Shown here: piece by piece, positions 1 to 8,823 of the stretch
Layout of the letters: every line of letters begins with the position of its first letter
How positions within the stretch are numbered: the first letter of the stretch is position 1
DNA from: an uncultured Clostridia bacterium
GTDB taxonomy: Bacteria > Bacillota > Clostridia > Christensenellales > Borkfalkiaceae
Direction: 5' to 3'
DNA length: 64,000 bases
Assembly (NCBI GenBank): GCA_934254725.1
Contig: CAKQLR010000004.1
Location: forward strand, 1-64,000
The notes under the pieces: model-generated
What the model was told of the DNA's origin: nothing
Databases searched by the model: none
Seen by the model: the letters and a program-made list of their open reading frames with translations, nothing else
Made by a program: the position numbers and the translations under genes

Positions 1-156
1 GGCAAACGATACACCCGCGCTTTCGATGACGTTGATAAGCATTGTTTCCCTGTATTCGGAAAAGAAAACGAATACAAAGGGTACGTGACTATGTATTACG
101 AATACGAAGGCAGAGATATCGAAGTCGAATACTCGATATGGTTCAAGACGGTATAA
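1..156 (+). CDS. C-terminal end of an unknown protein (5' end outside window)
   Basis: The frame beginning at base 1 stays open to a TAA at 154-156, giving the last 51 residues of a protein whose start lies before the window. The tail is rich in Tyr and Glu (for example YYEYEGRDIEVEY). I do not recognise a family. The stop codon overlaps the AAGGAG ribosome binding site of the next reading frame, so the two are probably co-transcribed. Confidence 0.6.
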   Translation, partial: GKRYTRAFDDVDKHCFPVFGKENEYKGYVTMYYEYEGRDIEVEYSIWFKTV

Positions 157-167
157 GGAGAAAGAAA

Positions 168-808
168 ATGGCTGAATATCAACACTTTGACGGTGAAACT
201 TATATCACTTTTAACATTGTTTTTGCAACCGATAACGAAATTCAGATTGCCGTAACGAATCGCGGTAAGATAAGCGTTTTAACTTATGACTTATCGCCGT
301 TGCGTTTTTGTCTCAAACGAAAATTCCCGTAGGCGGAGCGTTTTTCGACGGCGGACAATTCGCACAAATAAATAAATTTACAAGGCGGATTATGACCCCG
401 TTTTTGTATTTCGAGATAAAAAGCGTATATAAAAAGAACGGCGAAAACCTCGGCAAAATAATGTGGTGCGACGACGATGCAATAAAGCCTTACTTTATCG
501 CCGCGGGAAAAGCTTTGAAATACGGAAATTTGCGCCGTCAGCTTTCGGACAGTCTGGAAAACAATCCGTTCCCGCCGTTGAGCGAAGAGTTGCAGAAGCA
601 TACTTTTTTCGAATTTGGCAGCGTGGAGGAGCATTTTAAGTACCGCGAAAACGTTATGAAAACTTATCCGTACGCCAATTACCCCGTTTTCAACGGGTTT
701 AACCATATGCAATTTCAAATTCGCGATCCGAAAGGTTTTGCCGAAACTTTGCGCTCGGTTATAACCAAAAACGAATTGCCGGAACTGCCGTTTTTAAAAA
801 AAGAATAA
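168..808 (+). pseudogene. Unknown protein, probably frameshifted near base 290-330
   Basis: ATG at 168 follows AAGGAG (155-160) and opens a frame that reads MAEYQHFDGETYITFNIV and continues to a stop at 330-332. The frame one base back is open from 290 and continues without a stop to 808, ending LPELPFLKKE. It has no good start of its own: a TTG at 308 lacks a ribosome binding site, and the reading before it (LIAVAF) looks like continued coding. The simplest reading is one protein of about 210 residues broken by a single-base deletion or a sequencing error. The alternative is two overlapping genes, 168-332 and 308-808. No family was recognised in either part. Confidence 0.5.
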
Positions 809-834
809 AAGACGGAAATTCCTTATAAAAACGC

Positions 835-863
835 TTGACGGAATAAAATAACGGTGTTATAAT
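835..863 (+). promoter_or_regulatory. Sigma-A promoter of the TetR gene with palindrome over the -10
   Basis: TTGACG (835-840), a 17-bp spacer and TATAAT (858-863). The -10 sits inside the perfect inverted repeat TGTTAT-A-ATAACA (855-867), a plausible autoregulatory operator for the regulator encoded 30 bp downstream. Confidence 0.8.
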
Positions 864-895
864 AACAGTGATATAAAAAGAAACGGCGGTGCTGA

Positions 896-1531
896 ATGCG
901 TAAAAAAGACGAGCTTGCGATTGATAAAATTATAGAGTGCGCGAAGAAGGAATTCCTTGAAAAGGGGTTTGAAAACGCGTCTATGCGCAATATTGCCGAA
1001 AACGCGGGCTATACTACGGGCATGCTTTACGGAAGGTTCTTCGATAAAGGCGAACTTTTCAAAACCATAGTCAAGGAAGTTGCCGATAATTTCCTTGCGT
1101 TTTACACGAAAGCACAGAACGATTTTGCTGGTCTTTCGCCCGAAGAACAATACAAAAACATGCATATTTACGTCGATAAAAGAGTGGAAGAAATGCTCGA
1201 CATGGTCTACGACAACTTCGACGAATTCAAGCTTATTATTTGCAGAAGCAAGGGCAACGAATACGAAAAATTCATAGATAAACTCGTGGAAATCGAAACA
1301 GATAACACCGTGCGTTTCGTAAGCGAACTGAAAGCCGCCGGCATTAAGGTGAGGGAAGTCAGGACTGATTTATCTCACATGCTCGCAACGGCGATGTTCA
1401 ACGGAAAGTTCGAGGTCGTCGAACACGATTTTTCGAGGGAGGACGCCATTCAATACGTTAAAGAATTACAGCGTTTCTTTAACGCGGGGTGGGACAGCCT
1501 GCTTGGATTGTCTTATAAAAACAACTTGTAA
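896..1531 (+). CDS. TetR/AcrR-family transcriptional regulator
   Basis: A 211-residue protein with an N-terminal helix-turn-helix at about residues 8-52. The segment ENASMRNIAENAGYTTGMLY followed by GRFFDKGELF is the usual TetR DNA-binding pattern. The rest is the variable all-helical ligand-binding domain, so the inducer cannot be read from sequence. Length is typical for the family. It is transcribed from its own sigma-A promoter and followed by a terminator. The next promoter (1590-1595) carries an 18-bp palindrome, so this protein most likely represses the downstream ABC exporter block, and perhaps itself. Family assignment is firm; the target is inferred from position. Confidence 0.9.
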   Translation: MRKKDELAIDKIIECAKKEFLEKGFENASMRNIAENAGYTTGMLYGRFFDKGELFKTIVKEVADNFLAFYTKAQNDFAGLSPEEQYKNMHIYVDKRVEEMLDMVYDNFDEFKLIICRSKGNEYEKFIDKLVEIETDNTVRFVSELKAAGIKVREVRTDLSHMLATAMFNGKFEVVEHDFSREDAIQYVKELQRFFNAGWDSLLGLSYKNNL

Positions 1532-1536
1532 ATACG

Positions 1537-1562
1537 AAAAAGGAAAGGAATTTCCTTTTTTA
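1537..1562 (+). terminator. Rho-independent terminator after the TetR gene
   Basis: Perfect 10-bp stem (1537-1546 with 1551-1560), GGAA loop, and a T run that forms the end of the stem and continues past it. Confidence 0.7.
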
Positions 1563-1572
1563 TATACTACGC

Positions 1573-1595
1573 AGTTAGCGCACGCTAACTATAAT
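1573..1595 (+). promoter_or_regulatory. Palindromic operator abutting a -10 box
   Basis: AGTTAGCG-CA-CGCTAACT (1573-1590) is a perfect 8+2+8 inverted repeat. Its last T begins TATAAT (1590-1595). No good -35 box is visible 16-18 bp upstream. This is the shape expected of a TetR-family operator controlling the exporter operon. It shares the outer GTTA...TAAC with the palindrome at 855-867. Confidence 0.65.
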
Positions 1596-1615
1596 AATAT
1601 TCAAGGAGAACTACG

Positions 1616-1873
1616 ATGAAAAAGATTACGTTAAAAATAGACGGTATGATGTGCGGTATGTGCGAAAGCCACGTCAACGATTGCATCAGAAGAAGTTTCA
1701 ACGTGAAAAAGGTTAAATCTTCGCATATAAAGAACGAAACAGTCATTATAACGGAAAACGAAATAGACGAAGAGGATCTTAAAAACGCCATAGAAAAAAC
1801 GGGTTATAAGGTCATGTCCGTACATACGGAGGACTATAAAAAGAAAGGTCTTTTCGGGTTGTTCGGAGGTTGA
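1616..1873 (+). CDS. Heavy-metal-associated (HMA) domain protein, CopZ-like
   Basis: An 85-residue protein covering one HMA (ferredoxin-like) domain. The metal loop reads GMMCGMCESH, with the CxxC pair at residues 13 and 16 in place of the common GMTCxxC form. Such proteins bind Cu(I) or related soft metals in the cytosol and pass them to a transporter. The end (KKKGLFGLFGG) is an extra hydrophobic tail after the domain. The start follows AAGGAGAAC. No metal P-type ATPase is nearby; the neighbours are ABC exporters, so the usual CopA partner is missing from this locus. The metal is not determinable from sequence. Confidence 0.85.
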   Translation: MKKITLKIDGMMCGMCESHVNDCIRRSFNVKKVKSSHIKNETVIITENEIDEEDLKNAIEKTGYKVMSVHTEDYKKKGLFGLFGG

Positions 1874-1878
1874 ATTTT

Positions 1879-1989
1879 ATGAAAATATTTATCGCCGCGG
1901 CTATAGTTTTAGTTAACTGCGTTTTTATCGTGTCGGTTAAAAGTTTATGCCGCTTTTATTTGAAAAAATCGCACAAAAGCAATTCATAG
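1879..1989 (+). CDS. Small membrane protein, 36 residues
   Basis: ATG at 1879 lies nine bases after GGAGG (1865-1869), which is inside the end of the HMA gene. The product has one hydrophobic helix (IFIAAAIVLVNCVFIV) followed by a basic tail (KSLCRFYLKKSHKSNS). The TAG stop (1987-1989) overlaps the AGGAG site of the following ATPase gene, so translation of the three genes looks coupled. A single helix with a positive C-terminal side suggests a small inner-membrane subunit or regulator. It has two cysteines (residues 14 and 24). I do not recognise a family. Confidence 0.6.
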   Translation: MKIFIAAAIVLVNCVFIVSVKSLCRFYLKKSHKSNS

Positions 1990-2000
1990 GAGAAATTTTA

Positions 2001-2702
2001 ATGTCTATAGTGGAATTAAAAAACGTCAGCCGCGTTTATTCGAGCGGCGACCACGAGCTGAAAGCTCTCGACGGAGTGAATCTGACGCTCGACGAAGGTA
2101 AATTCGTAGTTATTCTCGGTCCGTCCGGCGCGGGGAAAAGTACCCTTTTAAACTTACTCGGCGGGTTGGACAGCCCTACTTCGGGCACGATTACCGTTTG
2201 CGGTAAGGATATTTCCAAGCTTTCCAAAAACGAACTTGCCGATTACAGGGCGGAAACGGTCGGGTTTGTATTTCAGTTTTACAATCTTATACCGACGCTT
2301 ACGGTGCACGAAAACGTTACGCTCGTAAAAGAAATTGCAAAAAATCCGCTTTCGGCAACGAAAATGCTCGAAGAAGTCGGGCTTGCCGACCACGCCAAAA
2401 ACTTCCCGTCCGAACTTTCCGGCGGCGAACAGCAACGCGTTTCCATTGCAAGGGCGCTCGCGAAGAACCCGAAAATTCTTCTCTGCGACGAGCCGACGGG
2501 CGCGCTCGATTCCGCTACCGGCGTGCTGGTTTTGAAACTTCTTCTTAAAATGGCGCGCGAATATGGCAAGACTATCGTCATCGTGACGCATAACCAGAAT
2601 ATTGCGAAGATGGCGGATACGGTCATTCACGTTAAAAACGGTAAAATCGTTTCTACGGAAAACCAGACGGACCCCGCTTCGGCAGACGACATCGATTGGT
2701 AA
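2001..2702 (+). CDS. ABC transporter ATP-binding protein, MacB/LolD type
   Basis: 233 residues starting at the ATG eight bases after AGGAG (1988-1992). An in-frame upstream TTG-type start would have no such site. Walker A GPSGAGKST (about 39-47), signature LSGGEQQR (about 139-146) and Walker B ILLCDEPTGALD (about 158-169) are intact. The family powers FtsX/MacB-type permeases that act mechanically on lipids, peptides or antibiotics at the outer face of the membrane. The partner permease begins 12 bp downstream. The substrate is not evident. Confidence 0.93.
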   Translation: MSIVELKNVSRVYSSGDHELKALDGVNLTLDEGKFVVILGPSGAGKSTLLNLLGGLDSPTSGTITVCGKDISKLSKNELADYRAETVGFVFQFYNLIPTLTVHENVTLVKEIAKNPLSATKMLEEVGLADHAKNFPSELSGGEQQRVSIARALAKNPKILLCDEPTGALDSATGVLVLKLLLKMAREYGKTIVIVTHNQNIAKMADTVIHVKNGKIVSTENQTDPASADDIDW

Positions 2703-2714
2703 AAGGAGCGAAGT

Positions 2715-4994
2715 ATGTTAGTAAAGAAAATGCTTCGCACGGCGTGGCAGTATAAAGCGCAGTTCATCTCCATGATTTTGATGGTTATGCTCGGCGTTGG
2801 TGTTTTCGTCGGGTTCAATATGGAATGGGTGAGCATCGAAGAAAATATGTTCTCTTTTTTCGACGAATGCAACTTTGCCGATTACCGCCTTGTGAACGAA
2901 TTCGGGTATTCGGAGAGTGACGCGAAAAAAATCGAGGAAATTGAAGGTGTTGACGCCGTTTCGAGATTTTTGACGGTAAACGTGGACGTGAAAGATACGG
3001 ACGGCAACAGCCTGGCGGTTGCCGTTACAAAGAATTTCGGCGGATCCTCTTTCGTGCTTATAAGCGGCGAAGCTTACGACCCCGAAAGCGAGGACGGAAT
3101 ATGGCTTTCGGACAGATATGCCGGCGAAAACGATATTAAAAACGGAGATTCTATCTCGTTCGTTTACGGCGGTATGGAAATTAAAGGCAGGGTAAAAGGG
3201 CTTATAAAAGCTGCGGAACAAATGATTTGCGTGCGCGACGAAACTCAGTTGATGCCCGATTTTACCACTCACGGGTACGCATACGTTTCGCCCGTGTTAT
3301 ATAAAAAAGCTCTCGGTTTCGAGTATTATCCGCAGATTAACGTTATTTCAGAACTCGAAAAAGACGTTTTCTCCGAAAGAGTTAACGCCGCCCTCGGCAA
3401 AACCACAGTGGTTCTGACTAAGGAGGACACCGTAGCTTACTCTCAGGCAGAGGGCGAAGCGGACGAAGGAAAATCCATGGGAAGCATTCTTCCCGCGTTG
3501 TTCCTTTTAATAGGGCTTCTTACCATGGTTACAACCATGCACCGCCTGACGGCGAAAGAAAAAACGCAGATAGGCACGTTGAAATCGCTCGGTTTTCACG
3601 ATAGCAAAATCGCCTTGCATTACACTTCGTTCGCCTTTTTCGTGGCGATATTCGGAACGGCTCTCGGTATAGGTTTGGGATTTATTATAGCACGCATGAT
3701 TATGAACCCGAACGGCATGATGGGCACTTATATGGACCTTCCCGAATGGAAGCTTGTTTTCCCCGGTTTTTGCGCGGCAATCGTCGCGGCTATAGTCGTA
3801 GTTCTTACGCTTATAGGTTTCCTGTCGGTCAAAAAAATGCTCGCGGGGACTGCGGCAGACGCTCTCCGTCCGTATACGCCGAAGAAAGTTAAGCCCATGC
3901 TTATAGAAAAAACTAAATTTTTCCACAAACTTTCGTTCGGCACTCGCTGGAATATGAGGGATATAGTCAGGCACAAATCGAGGACGGCTATGAGCCTTAT
4001 CGGTATCGTCGGGTGTACGATTTTGATTCTCGCTTCTTTGGGAATGAAAGACACGATGAATTCTTTTCTGAGTATTTATTACGACAACGGTCTTAATTAC
4101 TCTTCGCGCATATTCCTTACGGAAAAGGCGACGGACGCGGAAAGACAGGCGATAATAGACAAATACGACGGCGATTTCGGCGGTTCCGTAAGCGTTCAGG
4201 TAGAAGAAAAAACCGTGTCCCTCGATATATACGACATCACGCGGGATAAAATCCGCTTTGTGGACGATAATTGCGAAAAGTTTACCCTCGGCGACGACGG
4301 CGCGTATATCTGTATGCGCCTTGCGGAAAGCTTCGGACTTAAAAAAGGCGATAGCATTACGGTAAGCCCGTTCGGGACGGACGACGTTTATAACCTTGTG
4401 GTTGCCGGCGTTTTCAGAAGCGTATCCGAAAACATAGTTATAACAGATAAATACGCCGAAAAAACGGGAATTCCGTACGTTATCGATTCCGTTTACACCG
4501 ATACCGATAAATCCCGTATAGAGCAGATGGACGCGATAAAATCGGTGCAATCAAAACAAATGATTATGGATTCTTTCGAATCGTTCCTTTCGATTATGGA
4601 TTTGATGATTTATCTGCTTGTAGGCGGCGCGTTGCTTCTCGGCATAATAGTTTTGCACAATCTCGGCACGATGAGTTATACCGAACGCTATCGCGAAATG
4701 GCGACGCTTAAGGTAGTAGGTTTCCGCGATAAAAAGATAGGCAAGCTTCTTGCGGGGCAAAATCTCGCCCTTTCGGTAATAGGTATCGTGATAGGCATTC
4801 CGCTCGGCGCGCTGACTCTTTCGTATCTGCTGAAAGTTCTCGCTTCGGAATACGAAATGAAAATGGCTATAGGCGTGTTATCCTACCTTATAACGGCGGT
4901 TCTAACGGTGGGAATGTCTTTGCTTGTCAGCCTTATGGTGGCGCGCAAAAATAAAAAAATAGATATGGTTGAAGCGCTTAAAGGTCAGGAATAA
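2715..4994 (+). CDS. ABC transporter permease with two FtsX domains
   Basis: 759 residues. One N-terminal helix (about 14-36) precedes a large extracytoplasmic domain (about 40-250). Three helices follow (about 256-275, 298-325 and 345-370) as the first FtsX domain. A second set repeats the plan: a helix near 425, an external domain to about 615, then three helices ending near 750. The cytoplasmic loop MHRLTAKEKTQIGTLKSLGF and its later counterpart ERYREMATLKVVGF are the FtsX coupling motifs, so this is a duplicated MacB-like permease. It should dimerise and work with the ATPase just upstream. Typical of Firmicutes export or stress-response loci. Confidence 0.92.
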   Translation: MLVKKMLRTAWQYKAQFISMILMVMLGVGVFVGFNMEWVSIEENMFSFFDECNFADYRLVNEFGYSESDAKKIEEIEGVDAVSRFLTVNVDVKDTDGNSLAVAVTKNFGGSSFVLISGEAYDPESEDGIWLSDRYAGENDIKNGDSISFVYGGMEIKGRVKGLIKAAEQMICVRDETQLMPDFTTHGYAYVSPVLYKKALGFEYYPQINVISELEKDVFSERVNAALGKTTVVLTKEDTVAYSQAEGEADEGKSMGSILPALFLLIGLLTMVTTMHRLTAKEKTQIGTLKSLGFHDSKIALHYTSFAFFVAIFGTALGIGLGFIIARMIMNPNGMMGTYMDLPEWKLVFPGFCAAIVAAIVVVLTLIGFLSVKKMLAGTAADALRPYTPKKVKPMLIEKTKFFHKLSFGTRWNMRDIVRHKSRTAMSLIGIVGCTILILASLGMKDTMNSFLSIYYDNGLNYSSRIFLTEKATDAERQAIIDKYDGDFGGSVSVQVEEKTVSLDIYDITRDKIRFVDDNCEKFTLGDDGAYICMRLAESFGLKKGDSITVSPFGTDDVYNLVVAGVFRSVSENIVITDKYAEKTGIPYVIDSVYTDTDKSRIEQMDAIKSVQSKQMIMDSFESFLSIMDLMIYLLVGGALLLGIIVLHNLGTMSYTERYREMATLKVVGFRDKKIGKLLAGQNLALSVIGIVIGIPLGALTLSYLLKVLASEYEMKMAIGVLSYLITAVLTVGMSLLVSLMVARKNKKIDMVEALKGQE

Positions 4995-5030
4995 CTTAAA
5001 GCGTTCAATAGATTTATAAAAGGAGTTCTT

Positions 5031-6818
5031 ATGAAAAAACAATCGGAACTTTCAAGGCTTATGGGGTATGCGGGTAAGCATAAATATCTTACTTACGCTT
5101 CATGGGTTCTTGCGGCAATCAGCGCGCTCGCTGCGCTTCTTCCGTTTATCTACATATGGAAGATTATCAAAGAAGTGCTATACGTCGCGCCCGACTTTTC
5201 AAAAGCGATGGGGCTTGTTCACAACGGTGTTATGGCAATGATTTTCGCCGTAGCATCCTTCCTTATTTACGTAGGTGCATTGCTCTGTTCTCACCTTGCG
5301 GCTTTCCGCGTGGCGACGAATATGAGGATAGCCGTAACCGAGCACATAGCAAAACTTCCGCTCGGTTTCGTGGACGGTTTTGGCAGCGGGAAACTGAGAA
5401 AAATAGTAAACGATTCCACAGGCGCTACGGAAACGTATCTTGCGCATCAGCTTCCCGATAAGTACGCGGCAATCGTTACGCCTATAGGCTTGCTTGCTCT
5501 GCTTTTTATATTCGATTGGAGGCTCGGGCTTTTAAGCCTTGTGCCGGTAGTACTCGCCTTTCTCGTGATGTTCGCAATGACGGGTAAACGTATGGCGGAA
5601 AAGATGAGGCAGTACAACAACGCTCTCGAGAATATGTCCAACGAAGCGGTCGAGTACGTGCGCGGTATTCCGGTCGTTAAAACTTTCGGGCAATCGGTAT
5701 ATTCGTTCAAGAAGTTCAAAGGCACCATTGACGAGTACGAAAAATGGGTGGTTTCCTACACTAAAGATTTACGCGTTCCGATGATGTTCTATACAGCCGC
5801 GATAAACGGCGTGTTCGCTTTTCTTATAGCGGGCTCGTTATGGTTTACGACGGGCGGCGTGACGAGCGAATTTTTGCTTAATCTTATATTCTACATAGTG
5901 ATAACGCCCGTTATATCGCTCACGTTAACGAAAATCATGTATATGAGCGAGAACAATATGATTGTCGCCGACGCGCTTAACCGTATAGACGGCGTTCTCG
6001 GCGCGGAACCTATGAAAGAGAGCGAAAAAGCCGCAAACCCGACCGATGCGTCCGTAGTTCTTTCCGACGTGCATTTCTCTTACGACGATAAAAAAGAAGT
6101 CATACGCGGCGTATCTATGAACATAGGTGCGGGACAGACGGTCGCTTTCGTAGGCCCTTCGGGTGGCGGCAAATCCACGCTCGCAAGTCTTATAGCAAGG
6201 TTTTTCGATGTAAAGAGCGGCAGTATTTCCATCGGCGGAACGGATATCCGCGATTTCCCGAAAGAACAGCTTATGAACACCGTGTCTTTCGTTTTCCAGA
6301 ATTCCAAACTTATTAAAGCGAGCATTGCCGAAAATGTGAAATTAGGTAAACCGGACGCCACCGACGAAGAAGTTTCAGCGGCGCTTAAAGCGGCGCAATG
6401 CGAGGACATCATAGAAAAAATGCCCGACGGGGCAAACACCGTGATAGGCACTAAAGGCGTGTATCTTTCTGGCGGCGAACAGCAGAGAATCGCCATAGCG
6501 AGAGCAATGCTTAAAAACGCGCCGGTTATCATTCTGGACGAAGCCACCGCTTTTGCCGACCCCGATAACGAAGTGAAGGTTCAGAAGGCGTTTTCCGAAC
6601 TTGCAAAGGGTAAAACGGTCATCATGATAGCGCACAGGCTTTCCACTGTTGTCGGCGCCGACTGCATTTACGTAATCAAAGACGGACAAATAGCCGAAAG
6701 CGGAAAAGGCGAAGAACTTATAGAAAAAGGCGGCAGTTTCTCCGAAATGTGGAAAGATTATACCGCTTCGGTAGAATGGAAAGTTCAAAAGGAGAGTAAC
6801 GGCAATGTCAATGATTAA
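5031..6818 (+). CDS. ABC exporter half-transporter (TMD-NBD fusion), subunit 1
   Basis: 595 residues: six-helix exporter membrane domain (about 1-320) then a nucleotide-binding domain. Walker A is GPSGGGKST (about 374-382), signature LSGGEQQR (about 478-485), Walker B VIILDEATAF (about 499-508), H-loop AHRLS. After the catalytic Glu the D-loop region reads FADPDNE; the FADPxNE form is characteristic of the IrtAB/YbtPQ-related exporter-fold group. It begins after AAAAGGAG and overlaps the next gene by 14 bp, so the two probably form a heterodimer. Substrate unknown; a metal-chelating or peptide substrate is a guess based on that group. Confidence 0.92.
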   Translation: MKKQSELSRLMGYAGKHKYLTYASWVLAAISALAALLPFIYIWKIIKEVLYVAPDFSKAMGLVHNGVMAMIFAVASFLIYVGALLCSHLAAFRVATNMRIAVTEHIAKLPLGFVDGFGSGKLRKIVNDSTGATETYLAHQLPDKYAAIVTPIGLLALLFIFDWRLGLLSLVPVVLAFLVMFAMTGKRMAEKMRQYNNALENMSNEAVEYVRGIPVVKTFGQSVYSFKKFKGTIDEYEKWVVSYTKDLRVPMMFYTAAINGVFAFLIAGSLWFTTGGVTSEFLLNLIFYIVITPVISLTLTKIMYMSENNMIVADALNRIDGVLGAEPMKESEKAANPTDASVVLSDVHFSYDDKKEVIRGVSMNIGAGQTVAFVGPSGGGKSTLASLIARFFDVKSGSISIGGTDIRDFPKEQLMNTVSFVFQNSKLIKASIAENVKLGKPDATDEEVSAALKAAQCEDIIEKMPDGANTVIGTKGVYLSGGEQQRIAIARAMLKNAPVIILDEATAFADPDNEVKVQKAFSELAKGKTVIMIAHRLSTVVGADCIYVIKDGQIAESGKGEELIEKGGSFSEMWKDYTASVEWKVQKESNGNVND

Positions 6819-8544
6819 CTCTATTCAGAAGAAAACGGCTTCGTCGAGAGAAGGCGCGAAGGGACTTATAAAAGGAATAATCGCATGCGCGTTTCAGAAT
6901 ATGGCGTTTATGTTGCCGACCACGCTTTTATATTTTCTCGTTTCGGATATGATGAGCGGCGGCGTTACGGGCGGCAGAATCGCGTTTTACGTTGTCGGCT
7001 GCGTAATTTGCTTCGCGCTTATTTTGTTGACTACATGGTTTCAGTATAACAACACATATTTTACCACATACGAGGAAAGCGGCAAAAGAAGGCTTAGTTT
7101 AGCCGAAAGATTGCGCAAATTGCCTCTGTCGTTTTTCGGAAAGAGGGATCTTGCGGATCTTACGAGCACCATTATGGCAGACTGCGAAGTTCTGGAAAAA
7201 ACCTGTTCGCATTTTATTCCCGGGTTATTCGGCTCGTTGATTTCCACGGTGATTATCTCCGCGGGGTTATTCGCGTTCGATTACCGTATGGCGCTTGCCG
7301 CGTTGTGGGTAATACCCGTTTCCGTTCTGATAATCGTATTAAGTTACAAAGTTCAGGACAGAGTTCAGGCTAAAAACATGGCAGTGAAAATGGCTTGCGC
7401 GGACGGCATTCAGGAATACATAGAAACTGTTCGCGATCTGAAAGCCAACAACGCCGAAAGTAATTACCTTAAAGGTCTTGCAAAGAAAATCAGGGGCGTG
7501 GAAAGACAGAGCATAAATGCGGAACTCACCACCGCCGTGTTCGTTACGAGCGCAAGCGCGGTGTTAAAACTCGGCATCGCCTCGGTTGCGATAGTGGGTT
7601 CGGCGTTACTCGTAGGCGAAAAAATTACCGTTCTTACGTTTTTTATGTTTTTGCTTGTTGCGTCCCGTCTTTACGACCCGTTGCAGGGCGCGCTTCAAAA
7701 TCTTGCGGCGATTATCGCTATGCGCACCAACGTAGCCCGTATGAACGAAATTCTCGAACAGCCCGTTCAGACTGGAAGAGAAAATCTTACAAACAAAGGC
7801 TGCGATATCGTTTTCGACCACGTGGGTTTTGCGTATAACAACGGCGAAACTGTATTGAAAGACGTTTCTTTTACCGCTAAACAGGGCGAAGTTACCGCGC
7901 TTGTAGGTTCTTCGGGCGGCGGAAAAACCACCGTTTCAAGGCTTGCCGCAAGGTTTTGGGACTGCAATGCGGGTAAAATTACCGTCGGCGGAATGAACGT
8001 TGCCGAAATCGACCCCGAAAAACTTATGAGCCTTTATTCCATAGTTTTTCAGGACGTTACTTTGTTCGATAACACTATAACGGAAAATATCCGCCTTGGC
8101 AAAAAGGGCGCTACGGACGAGGAAGTATTTGCGGCGGCTCGGCTTGCCAACGTGGACGAATTTGCTGAAAAGCTGCCCGATAAATGGAATACGAATATAG
8201 GCGAAAACGGCTGCGAACTTTCGGGCGGCGAACGCCAGAGAATTTCCATTGCGCGTGCGTTCCTTAAAGACGCGCCGATTATCTTCCTTGACGAAGCGAC
8301 CGCAAGCCTCGACGTGGAAAACGAAACGCTTATTCAGACGGCTCTTTCAAGGCTTATCAAGGATAAAACGGTGCTTGTAATCGCGCACAGAATGAGAACC
8401 GTTGCCGGTGCGGACAAAATCGTCGTGCTTTCGGACGGAGTGGTTGCGGAGCAAGGTTCGCCCGAAGAACTTAAAGCAAAGGACGGCGTTTACGCGCATA
8501 TGGCAAAGTTACAGACCGAAGGCGGCAAATGGAAGATAAAATAA
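6805..8544 (+). CDS. ABC exporter half-transporter (TMD-NBD fusion), subunit 2
   Basis: 579 residues with the same plan as its upstream partner. The membrane domain covers about 1-310, Walker A is GSSGGGKTT (about 368-376), signature LSGGERQR (about 471-478), Walker B IIFLDEATAS (about 490-499) and H-loop AHRMR (about 527). Both catalytic sites keep the Glu after Walker B, so neither half is an obviously degenerate site. It starts inside the end of the preceding gene, with GGAG upstream, which indicates translational coupling. A strong terminator closes the operon. Confidence 0.92.
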   Translation: MSMINSIQKKTASSREGAKGLIKGIIACAFQNMAFMLPTTLLYFLVSDMMSGGVTGGRIAFYVVGCVICFALILLTTWFQYNNTYFTTYEESGKRRLSLAERLRKLPLSFFGKRDLADLTSTIMADCEVLEKTCSHFIPGLFGSLISTVIISAGLFAFDYRMALAALWVIPVSVLIIVLSYKVQDRVQAKNMAVKMACADGIQEYIETVRDLKANNAESNYLKGLAKKIRGVERQSINAELTTAVFVTSASAVLKLGIASVAIVGSALLVGEKITVLTFFMFLLVASRLYDPLQGALQNLAAIIAMRTNVARMNEILEQPVQTGRENLTNKGCDIVFDHVGFAYNNGETVLKDVSFTAKQGEVTALVGSSGGGKTTVSRLAARFWDCNAGKITVGGMNVAEIDPEKLMSLYSIVFQDVTLFDNTITENIRLGKKGATDEEVFAAARLANVDEFAEKLPDKWNTNIGENGCELSGGERQRISIARAFLKDAPIIFLDEATASLDVENETLIQTALSRLIKDKTVLVIAHRMRTVAGADKIVVLSDGVVAEQGSPEELKAKDGVYAHMAKLQTEGGKWKIK

Positions 8545-8581
8545 AGTTTTTAAAAAACCGCGCGGTTTTATATTAAAAGTT

Positions 8582-8628
8582 GCAAGGTCCGTTCGCTACC
8601 CGAGCGGACTTTTCGCTTGCTTTTTTTG
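8582..8628 (+). terminator. Terminator of the exporter operon
   Basis: Nested hairpin: GCAAG (8582-8586) pairs with CTTGC (8616-8620), and GTCCGTTCG (8587-8595) with CGAGCGGAC (8601-8609), followed by a run of seven T. A smaller palindrome (8554-8569) precedes it. Confidence 0.75.
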
Positions 8629-8693
8629 CAATAAAAAACAAAAACGGCTTTGACTATATATTGCTTTGGCAAGCCTGATATTTTTCTTACGGA

Positions 8694-8710
8694 AATTGTT
8701 CGCTACAATT
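8694..8710. promoter_or_regulatory. Inverted repeat upstream of glycan locus A
   Basis: AATTGT-TCGCT-ACAATT, a perfect 6+5+6 inverted repeat lying 41 bp upstream of the -35 box at 8751. It resembles a LacI-type operator and a LacI-family regulator is encoded at 11307. It is absent from the second locus promoter at 12462, so the link is tentative. Confidence 0.4.
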
Positions 8711-8714
8711 AAAA

Positions 8715-8779
8715 AAGTTTAAAAAAAATTAAAAAAATTTAAATTTAGTATTGACAAACAATTTTTTCGGTGATATAAT
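8715..8779 (+). promoter_or_regulatory. Sigma-A promoter with A-tract UP-like element (locus A, surface protein)
   Basis: TTGACA (8751-8756), 17-bp spacer, TATAAT (8774-8779): near-consensus. The 36 bases before the -35 are A-tracts broken by TTT, and 36 of 42 positions in 8715-8756 match 12426-12467 in front of the transporter promoter. Confidence 0.85.
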
Positions 8780-8823
8780 ACCTTTGAACTAAGCGGGGTT
8801 ATTACCGTGATTTTGGAGGATTT

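Noticed and set aside
3507..4550. Long minus-strand reading frame (347 codons) inside the FtsX permease gene
   Set aside because: It mirrors a well-supported gene on the other strand, has no ribosome site, and its composition is that of an antisense shadow.
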